From Acidobacteriota bacterium (lineage in GTDB: Bacteria; Acidobacteriota; Terriglobia; UBA7540): a stretch of 5,266 nt of DNA. Location: the NCBI GenBank assembly GCA_003165615.1, contig PLWR01000554.1, forward strand, positions 1,671 through 6,936, given 5' to 3'. The notes below the pieces were generated by a model, which saw nothing but the letters and a program-made list of their open reading frames with translations, was not told the DNA's origin and did not search any database. Of the stretch, positions 1-4,233 are shown piece by piece; positions within the stretch are counted from its first letter, which is position 1; each line of letters starts with the position of its first letter. A program made the translations under genes and the position numbers.

Positions 1-45
1 GGAGGCCGGCGCTACTTATTTTTGGCGAGACCGGTGAACCCAGGC

Positions 46-1221
46 TCAGCCTTTTTGGGGCCATGCGATCTGGCCGCCGTGGAGCCAGGCGAGGTTACCG
101 ATGTGGCCTGCGCGGGCGGCGGCTACTCCGGCTTCGACGGGCGCGTTGGGCTCTTTGCGGGTTTTTACGCAGTCAAAGAAATTCTCCATGTGGGTGATGG
201 TTCCGTCACGGTAGCTTTTTTCAGAGAGGACTGGATTTTGATCGCCTTGCGCGCCCTCGCGATAGACGCCGAAGCCGCTGCGATTGATCTTCAGAGTGGC
301 CTCGGTGCCGCGAAACTCGAGGCCGCCGTCGTCGATGGAGGAGCTCATCATGCCCTCGTAGACCACATCGAATCCGGGATAGCGGAATGCTGCCTGGATG
401 GTATCGGGGCAATCCCACTGGACGAAGACATATTTGTCGGCCAGCATCTGCGCCGCGCGGGGCTGATCGGTTTTCATGGCCCAGTGGACGACATCGATCC
501 AGTGGGAGAATAGATCGGTCATGGAGCCGCCGCCGAAGTTCCAGAACCAGCGCCAATGATTGAATTTTTCCTCAGTAAAGGGCTGGTCGGGTGCTGCGCC
601 GAGCCAGAGCTTCCAATCGAGGGCCTGCGTATCAATGGGCTTCGGCTCCTGGAAGCGCCCATAGTTTTGCCACCAATAGGTTCTGACCTGCGTAACGCGT
701 CCCAGGCTTCCGCCCTGAATGAGATCGACGGCATCGCGGAAGTGAGCCCAACTGCGCTGCTGCGTGCCGCATTGGAGAATCTGCTTGCCGGAACGAACGG
801 CGCGGGTGAGCGTGGCGCCTTCTTCGATGGTGTGGGTGACGGGCTTTTCAAGGTAGACGTCTTTGCCGGCGGCCAGGGCATCGGCTGCCATGCGGACGTG
901 CCAGTGGTCGGGCGAGGCGATGAGGACGGCGTCGATCTGCTTCTCGAGCACCTCGCGATAATCCAGGTGGGTGGTGGCAAGGCCGTTGGAACGCTCCTTG
1001 ACGGCGTCGCGGTGCGGCGCATAGACGTCGCTGACGGCGACGATCTGGTAGGGGCCGGCTTTATCGGCGGAGTTGAGCAGGCCGCCCATGCGGCTGCCGG
1101 CGCCGATGACTCCGATGCGGATGGTGTTGTTTGCGCCGAATGCGCGGGACGAGGCGAGCGCGGTGAGCGAGCCGGCGATAAGAAAGCTGCGGCGATCAAG
1201 CGTATTGGTCAAGGGGTTCAC
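46..1221 (-). CDS. Tat-exported Gfo/Idh/MocA family NAD(P)-dependent oxidoreductase
   Basis: Predicted NAD(P)-dependent dehydrogenase or sugar-modifying oxidoreductase of the Gfo/Idh/MocA family, 391 residues, about the usual length. Residues 9-14 (DRRSFL) with the following hydrophobic stretch to about residue 29 form a twin-arginine signal, so the enzyme is probably exported folded with its cofactor. The Rossmann fold follows: GVIGAGSRMG (37-46) is the dinucleotide-binding loop, D65 ends the second strand, and EKP (125-127) is the family's conserved active-site motif. The C-terminal domain carries GGGSMTDLFSHW (230-241), with H240 in the usual histidine position. The substrate cannot be read from the sequence; many such Tat-type members act on sugars or glycosides. 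The first codon used here is GTG (1219-1221). A TTG three codons later (1210-1212) has GGAG (1221-1224) eight bases upstream, a better spacing, so the true start may be 1212. The gene is divergent from the YciI-like gene. The family is near certain. Confidence 0.93.
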   Translation of the reverse strand: MNPLTNTLDRRSFLIAGSLTALASSRAFGANNTIRIGVIGAGSRMGGLLNSADKAGPYQIVAVSDVYAPHRDAVKERSNGLATTHLDYREVLEKQIDAVLIASPDHWHVRMAADALAAGKDVYLEKPVTHTIEEGATLTRAVRSGKQILQCGTQQRSWAHFRDAVDLIQGGSLGRVTQVRTYWWQNYGRFQEPKPIDTQALDWKLWLGAAPDQPFTEEKFNHWRWFWNFGGGSMTDLFSHWIDVVHWAMKTDQPRAAQMLADKYVFVQWDCPDTIQAAFRYPGFDVVYEGMMSSSIDDGGLEFRGTEATLKINRSGFGVYREGAQGDQNPVLSEKSYRDGTITHMENFFDCVKTRKEPNAPVEAGVAAARAGHIGNLAWLHGGQIAWPQKG

Positions 1222-1422
1222 TCCGTTTCTTTGTGCCGATTTGGCTATGGGTTGGTGGTGCGCGCCCGAGATTCCGCCGGGCGAAAAGCCAGCCTGCGGA
1301 TTCTACGATTCAATTCAAATGCGCGATTGCCATGCCACGCAACTATACCTCCTGGCCCTTGCGGCGGGAAAGGAACCTGCCCTGATTGATTAAGGGCAAA
1401 TCTGGAAGTCAGCCGTCGTGCT
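1222..1422. other. Divergent intergenic region between oxidoreductase and YciI-like gene
   Basis: This 201-bp gap separates two divergently transcribed genes and must hold both promoters. No convincing -35/-10 pair could be picked on either strand. It contains two small dyads: 1263-1268 with 1278-1283 (6-bp stem, 9-base loop), in the oxidoreductase leader, and 1378-1383 with 1393-1398 (TGCCCT/AGGGCA, 9-base AT-rich loop), close to the YciI-like start. The short frames crossing the gap show no recognisable protein. Confidence 0.5.
1378..1398. promoter_or_regulatory. Short dyad upstream of the YciI-like gene (possible operator)
   Basis: A perfect 6-bp inverted repeat, TGCCCT and AGGGCA, flanks the 9-base loop GATTGATTA and ends 24 bp before the first ATG of the YciI-like gene. 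Position and symmetry fit a repressor site or a small leader hairpin. A 6-bp dyad can arise by chance in a gap of this size, so the regulatory role is inference. Confidence 0.25.
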
Positions 1423-1851
1423 ATGCTGCCGGTCATGAATCATCCATGTTTTGCCGCCCTGGTTTCGGCCGCCGGATTAGTTTGCGCGCTGGCGCATCAG
1501 GTTGAGGCTCAGACTGCAGCGTCCAGCCAAACCCCCGCTCCACCCGCGATGAAGACCTGGTTCATACGGCTAATCCCGTCCCGGCCCAACTTCGACAAGA
1601 CCTTGAGCGAGAGCGAAGAGAAGCTCATGAAGGAGCACTTCGTTTATTTGAAGGAACTGTTTGATAAAGGCGTTTGCATCTTCGCAGGGCCGGTTCTGGA
1701 CCCCAAGGGGGTTTACGGGGTTATGGCCTTCAGAGCGGCCAGCGAAGATGAGGCCCGCGACCTTGCCTCCGCCGACCCCAGCGTGAAGGCCGGCGTGAAC
1801 CGGATTGAAGTGGCGGAGATGCGAGTTGCCTTTCCGCCTAAGGCACACTAG
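1423..1851 (+). CDS. Secreted YciI-like (YCII domain) protein
   Basis: A 142-residue protein with an N-terminal hydrophobic segment (about 10-24) ending in a VEAQ-type signal peptidase site near residues 29-30, then a short Pro/Ala/Ser linker and a YciI-like domain from M43 to about residue 135. The domain is a small ferredoxin-like dimeric fold. The proposed catalytic His/Asp pair of the family is visible as H72 (KEHFVYL) and D93 (FAGPVLD), followed by the glycine-containing GVYGVMAF strand. YciI proteins are mostly small cytoplasmic proteins of uncertain chemistry, so the export signal is unusual. Two starts are possible, ATG at 1423 and ATG at 1435. Neither has a clear Shine-Dalgarno, and the second gives a cleaner signal peptide (MNHPCFAALVSAAG). 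The gene stands alone on the plus strand and converges with the membrane-protein gene. The domain call is strong; the function is unknown. Confidence 0.85.
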   Translation: MLPVMNHPCFAALVSAAGLVCALAHQVEAQTAASSQTPAPPAMKTWFIRLIPSRPNFDKTLSESEEKLMKEHFVYLKELFDKGVCIFAGPVLDPKGVYGVMAFRAASEDEARDLASADPSVKAGVNRIEVAEMRVAFPPKAH

Positions 1852-1956
1852 CAACATTGGAAAGGCCTGTGATGCCCCCTGCATATCTGGATCGTCGAGG
1901 CTTTCTCAATGCCTGCAGCCACGCCGGAATCACTTACGCATTACCGGCCGCGGTTC

Positions 1957-2517
1957 TCATCCCTTTTGGATCGATTGCCCCGTGCGGTCCGCAATGAGAA
2001 GTGCAACCCTCCTGGGGCGGAAAAACATATAGGACGAGAATTTGGCTTCGCTCCCATCCGTTCCCACAACGAAAAACTGTTGAGCGTTGCCGACACGCTC
2101 TTGCTTGATTGCCGCCACCTGGTCCCATGCAAGAAACAGGTCTTGAGGATTCTTCTTCGTACCCAACCTGAATCCTACGCCGCGGCTATCCAGCCTGACC
2201 TCGTAATTTGCCAAGGCGCGGCCCGTATACCACAGCCACGGGCACGCAAACCCAGTGTAAATCGCGCAAAAAGCCCACATAACTGCATTCATCCCTTTCG
2301 CGGCAGTGAGGGCGCTTAGCGGAAACACCTCCGATAAAACCAAAATCACCATGCACCCAGCCAGAAAAAGCGTGAAGAAGCTCGCGCTCATGGTGAACCA
2401 GCAAAAGAGCCTGTTGTTGCGGAGAACCATCGGTTTTGCGCGATGGCCTGCAATTTGGGAGTTGATGCCTGCATCATGACCACTCCGATTGGGATTTGGA
2501 AACTCTTTCACACTCAT
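1957..2517 (-). CDS. Two-helix inner-membrane protein with PH-like C-terminal domain
   Basis: A 186-residue protein of unknown function. Residues 1-35 are polar. Two hydrophobic segments follow, about 38-61 and 77-96, predicted to be transmembrane helices. From Y105 comes a soluble beta-rich tail (YEVRLDSRGVGFRLGTKK, then a strand around W131, a turn at 152-155 and FFRPRRVALLIADR). Its pattern of alternating strands closed by a C-terminal helix resembles bacterial PH-like domains that follow membrane helices. The start is the ATG at 2515-2517 because GAGGG lies seven bases upstream. An in-frame ATG 13 codons further up lacks such support. The gene converges with the YciI-like gene, with 105 bp between the stops and no T-tailed hairpin. 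It may be a membrane-anchored sensor or scaffold, but that is a guess. The CDS itself is well supported by hydrophobicity pattern, start signal and length. Confidence 0.75.
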   Translation of the reverse strand: MSVKEFPNPNRSGHDAGINSQIAGHRAKPMVLRNNRLFCWFTMSASFFTLFLAGCMVILVLSEVFPLSALTAAKGMNAVMWAFCAIYTGFACPWLWYTGRALANYEVRLDSRGVGFRLGTKKNPQDLFLAWDQVAAIKQERVGNAQQFFVVGTDGSEAKFSSYMFFRPRRVALLIADRTGQSIQKG

Positions 2518-2701
2518 GATTGCACCCTCGTCGCACCTGGTTGATCTGCCTGGCAAACCGAATCTGGCCCAAAGATTCGTTCACAGATTCTAGACTCATT
2601 GCAGGGATCGCGCTACATCGACTCATCGGCCAGGAGAGCTTAAAAAATAATCCAGGAAGTAATGGCGCGAGGATAATTCAATTACCGCGATTTTTGTATC
2701 A

Positions 2702-2720
2702 CTCAACGCAATCGGTTGAG
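2702..2720. repeat. Small stem-loop (6-bp inverted repeat)
   Basis: CTCAAC at 2702-2707 and GTTGAG at 2715-2720 are perfect inverted copies around the loop GCAATCG. There is no T-run after either arm, so it is not an intrinsic terminator. It could be an operator or chance. Confidence 0.3.
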
Positions 2721-2752
2721 AGAATCTTCGTTGGTACTCGAATTGGAACGCC

Positions 2753-2772
2753 GGGAATGCTATAGCATTTCC
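2753..2772. repeat. Near-perfect 20-bp palindrome upstream of the ABC ATPase remnant
   Basis: The core AATGCTATAGCATT (2756-2769) is a perfect 14-bp palindrome. Adding three bases on each side gives two more base pairs and one G/T mismatch, which would be a wobble pair in RNA. It ends two bases before the ATG of the ABC remnant, where a Shine-Dalgarno should be, and none is present. It could be a dimeric regulator's operator, a dispersed palindromic element, or the scar of a rearrangement that cut the gene from its original leader. Confidence 0.5.
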
Positions 2773-2774
2773 CC

Positions 2775-3038
2775 ATGGCCCTGGTTGAGGTCAACTCGGT
2801 TTGGAAGAGCTATACGCGGCGCACAGGTTTGCGGACGGTGGAGCAGCCCGCGGTCGAAGACGTTTCGCTTTCGCTCGCAGCCGGAGAGACGCGGGGGCTG
2901 GTGGAAACAGGCGAGGCGGTGGAGTTGTGCGCCCATCCCAAAGAGCAATATACCCGCCAACTGATTGCGGCCACGCCGGAGTTGCCCGCCGCGGCGGACA
3001 GGCCCGCCGCAGCGGACAGGCCTGCCGGCGTGGCTTGA
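2775..3038 (+). pseudogene. Remnant of oligopeptide/dipeptide-type ABC transporter ATPase (internal deletion)
   Basis: An open frame of 87 codons that joins the two ends of an ABC ATPase of the peptide (Opp/Dpp, F-type) family. Residues 1-43 match the N-terminus: MALVEVNSVWKSY, then AVEDVSLSLAAGETRGLV, the strand that normally leads straight into the Walker A loop. At residue 44 the sequence jumps to ETGEAVELCAHPKEQYTRQL and IAATPEL, typical of the C-terminal end of the same family, where AHP..YTR.L..ATP is conserved. Walker A, Q-loop, signature LSGGQ and Walker B are all absent, roughly 200 residues compared with the usual 270-330. It cannot hydrolyse ATP. The junction lies at about 2901-2906, and the frame is intact across it. 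Residues 71-87 (PAAADRPAAADRPAGVA) come from a GC-rich tandem repeat. No Shine-Dalgarno precedes the ATG and no permease genes are nearby. I read it as a decaying gene fragment. A misassembly joining two gene ends is the alternative. Confidence 0.8.
2985..3030. repeat. GC-rich 18-bp tandem repeat with embedded palindromes
   Basis: Two 18-bp units (2985-3002 and 3003-3020) differ at one base, and a partial third begins CCTGCCGGCG. The first unit contains the 12-bp palindrome CCGCCGCGGCGG (2986-2997), and the second junction contains CAGGCCTG (3017-3024). It forms the tail of the ABC remnant, after the conserved family end. It shares the 13-base string CCGCCGCGGCGGA with the hairpin at 4173-4216, suggesting both belong to one dispersed palindromic repeat type. 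Confidence 0.55.
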
Positions 3039-3083
3039 GTGAATCGAATATTGCAAAGTTGGGGCGAGCTTTGCTTCCGCAGG

Positions 3084-3803
3084 TTACTGCTCGTCCGGTT
3101 CATCCATGGGTTGAGCATCGATGTCTACGGCGAGAGGCAGATTGACGTCGGCATAGGCCGGGTCAACTAATGCGTAACCGACCCCGTCGATGTAGTCAAC
3201 GTAGAATTGATCGCACCGGCCCCATGCGCCGGGCCAGATCATTCCGGGACCGAAAGCAAATTCCACGTCGTCGAACCAGAAGGGCGATTCGTAGGGCGAA
3301 CCGATCCAGAATCTTCCTGCGCCGCAGAAACCGAAGAGATGCGCACGCCCGAAGTGCGCACCGTAGAAGCGCGCATTGAATCGGCCACCGCTGAAAGCGG
3401 CGCGGGCGGCCTTGTTGGCGCGATGCGCCTGCTTGTTGCGCGCGTGCCGCGACTTGTTCTCATGCTTGACGGAATTGGCGTGGGCTCTTGCGGAGTTCCT
3501 GCCGGCATTGCGCTGGTTGCGATCGGCATTGCGCTTATCGCGATCGGCATTGTGCTGGGTATTGCTGGGCCTCGGATTGTTTGTGCGGGACTGATGCTGT
3601 TGAGACTGCCGCGGGGTTGATTGCCTTGGCGCCGTATAACGTGGCGTGTTATTCCTCGGGGCGTGATATGCGGGTGCCGGGTGATTTGCCGGAGCGTGAT
3701 ATGTGGGCGCTGGCGCGTGATATGTGGGCGCCGGGTGATACTGGGCTGCCCCAACTTCTACATACGCCAGGGAAATAGCTGCTAACATCAATAGCTTCTT
3801 CAC
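3084..3803 (-). CDS. Secreted low-complexity protein with YHAP and NADR repeats
   Basis: A 239-residue predicted exported protein of unknown function. Residues 1-20 form a signal peptide (MKKLLMLAAISLAYVEVGAA) with cleavage near residue 20. Residues 22-49 hold imperfect seven-residue repeats of the type YHAPAPT. Residues 50-84 are rich in Pro, Gln, Ser, Asn and Arg. Residues 85-105 hold three heptads (NADRDKR, NADRNQR, NAGRNSA), and 106-135 are Arg/His/Ala/Asn-rich and strongly basic. From about 137 the protein is aromatic and Gly-rich and appears folded: FWIGSPYESPFWFDD, then GPGMIWPGAW, then FYVDYIDGVGYALVDPAY, with cysteines at 160 and 197. The tail is acidic. The C-terminal block resembles small secreted proteins common in acidobacteria, but I know no assigned role. 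The start is GTG (3801-3803), with a consensus AGGAGG (3808-3813) four bases upstream, so translation should be efficient. The gene has its own leader hairpin and stands alone. Confidence 0.8.
   Translation of the reverse strand: MKKLLMLAAISLAYVEVGAAQYHPAPTYHAPAPTYHAPANHPAPAYHAPRNNTPRYTAPRQSTPRQSQQHQSRTNNPRPSNTQHNADRDKRNADRNQRNAGRNSARAHANSVKHENKSRHARNKQAHRANKAARAAFSGGRFNARFYGAHFGRAHLFGFCGAGRFWIGSPYESPFWFDDVEFAFGPGMIWPGAWGRCDQFYVDYIDGVGYALVDPAYADVNLPLAVDIDAQPMDEPDEQ
3489..3551 (-). repeat. 21-bp tandem repeat encoding NADR heptads
   Basis: Three successive 21-bp units in the secreted-protein gene encode NADRDKR, NADRNQR and NAGRNSA. The units stay in frame and carry few base differences, which points to expansion by slippage or unequal exchange. 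Read on the other strand they give a misleading hydrophobic repeat. Confidence 0.65.
3657..3740 (-). repeat. Imperfect tandem repeat encoding YHAP units
   Basis: The segment encodes residues 22-49 of the secreted protein, with YH(A/P)P recurring at residues 22, 28, 35 and 46. Near-identical 20-base copies beginning GCGTGATATG start at 3661, 3694 and 3715 on the plus strand. The last two are exactly 21 bp apart. Confidence 0.65.
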
Positions 3804-3807
3804 ACTT

Positions 3808-3813
3808 CCTCCT
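3808..3813 (-). promoter_or_regulatory. Consensus Shine-Dalgarno for the secreted YHAP-repeat protein
   Basis: AGGAGG on the minus strand ends four bases before the GTG at 3801-3803. It is the strongest ribosome binding site in the window and fixes the GTG start over the in-frame ATG five codons downstream. Confidence 0.75.
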
Positions 3814-3830
3814 AAAGTGACGATGAGTTA

Positions 3831-3849
3831 TTCCGCTGCTTAAGCGGAA
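3831..3849. promoter_or_regulatory. Leader hairpin upstream of the secreted YHAP-repeat protein
   Basis: TTCCGCT (3831-3837) and AGCGGAA (3843-3849) are perfect 7-bp inverted arms around a five-base loop. The hairpin ends 17 bp upstream of the Shine-Dalgarno, so it lies in the probable 5' leader of the minus-strand gene. It could be an operator, an mRNA-stabilising hairpin or chance. No T-run follows, so it is not an intrinsic terminator. Confidence 0.4.
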
Positions 3850-4172
3850 CCTGTTGACTGGTTGCCTTGAGTCGGCATTTAACACGCGTTACCTGCATTC
3901 CGTACGCAGCATACAACTGAGGGCCTGTTGCACGGAGGAATGCGGCTTTGTTTTCAAAAAACACGGCCCAAGTCAGATTGCACTTGCCAATTTATGCGGA
4001 TGTTATCACTCTATTCCATCCCGCGTCTACGCTCGTCCGGCTTTTGAACGGCGCGGGAAAGCTACCCGCACAAAACGCGGAAAAATCAGGATGCGGTTCT
4101 ATTTTGGGAAGGGGTTTAGGAAAAATCCCTGGTCCTAACATCGGAATTGCAACCTGTGAGACTCGAGGTTTC
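3850..4172. other. Gene-free stretch, lower GC, with weak dyads
   Basis: About 320 bp with no recognisable gene. Short frames cross it on both strands, but none has a Shine-Dalgarno, conserved motif or plausible composition. Weak inverted repeats are visible: TCCCGCG/CGCGGGA at 4019-4025 and 4052-4058 (26-base loop), and TTAGGA/TCCTAA at 4116-4121 and 4133-4138. It should contain the promoter of the YHAP-repeat gene near its left end; on the minus strand TTAAAT at about 3878-3883 is a possible -10 without a good -35. No tRNA or known riboswitch was seen. Confidence 0.45.
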
Positions 4173-4216
4173 CCATCCTTGCCGCAATCATCCGCCGCGG
4201 CGGATGGCAAGGATGG
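4173..4216. repeat. Large GC-rich bulged hairpin (REP-like) downstream of the FKBP gene
   Basis: An outer perfect 11-bp inverted repeat, CCATCCTTGCC (4173-4183) and GGCAAGGATGG (4206-4216), encloses a six-base bulge (4184-4189) and an inner 16-bp perfect palindrome ATCCGCCGCGGCGGAT (4190-4205). It begins 17 bp beyond the FKBP stop codon. Its position suits a 3'-end mRNA hairpin, but no T-run follows on the minus strand, so it is not a classical intrinsic terminator. The inner palindrome shares 13 bases with the repeat at 2985-3030, which favours a dispersed repetitive palindromic element. Confidence 0.65.
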
Positions 4217-4233
4217 TATCGAACTGTTGCATG

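Larger units (their letters stand above)
2518..2774. other. Intergenic region with two dyads, lower GC than its surroundings
   Basis: These 257 bp lie between the membrane-protein start and the ABC ATPase remnant. No convincing gene is seen. The right half is clearly AT-richer than the flanking genes. It holds a stem-loop at 2702-2720 (CTCAAC/GTTGAG, 7-base loop) and a strong palindrome at 2753-2772 just before the remnant's ATG. The promoter of the membrane-protein gene must lie in its left part but could not be fixed. Confidence 0.5.

Noticed and set aside
1..60. Possible frameshift at the oxidoreductase end (A-run near 51-55) that would replace the last residue and add about 12 residues
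   Set aside because: The family ends variably in this region, and the TGA at 46-48 gives a normal length. An indel cannot be argued from one sequence.
22..1389. Long plus-strand open frames across the oxidoreductase gene (22-513 and 556-1389)
   Set aside because: They are antisense shadows of a high-GC gene. The minus-strand product has clear Tat, Rossmann and EKP motifs, and the plus-strand translations have none.
2775..3038. Functional small ABC-type protein
   Set aside because: Every nucleotide-binding motif is absent, there is no ribosome binding site, and no permease genes are adjacent. A remnant is the simpler reading.
3207..3620. Plus-strand frame with a hydrophobic repeat resembling transmembrane helices (GIALVAIGIALIAIG)
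   Set aside because: The hydrophobicity comes from reading the 21-bp NADR repeat on the opposite strand. The minus-strand gene has a signal peptide and a consensus ribosome binding site.
4173..4216. Intrinsic terminator for the FKBP gene
   Set aside because: No T-run follows the stem on the minus strand, and the bulged structure with shared core fits a repeat element better.
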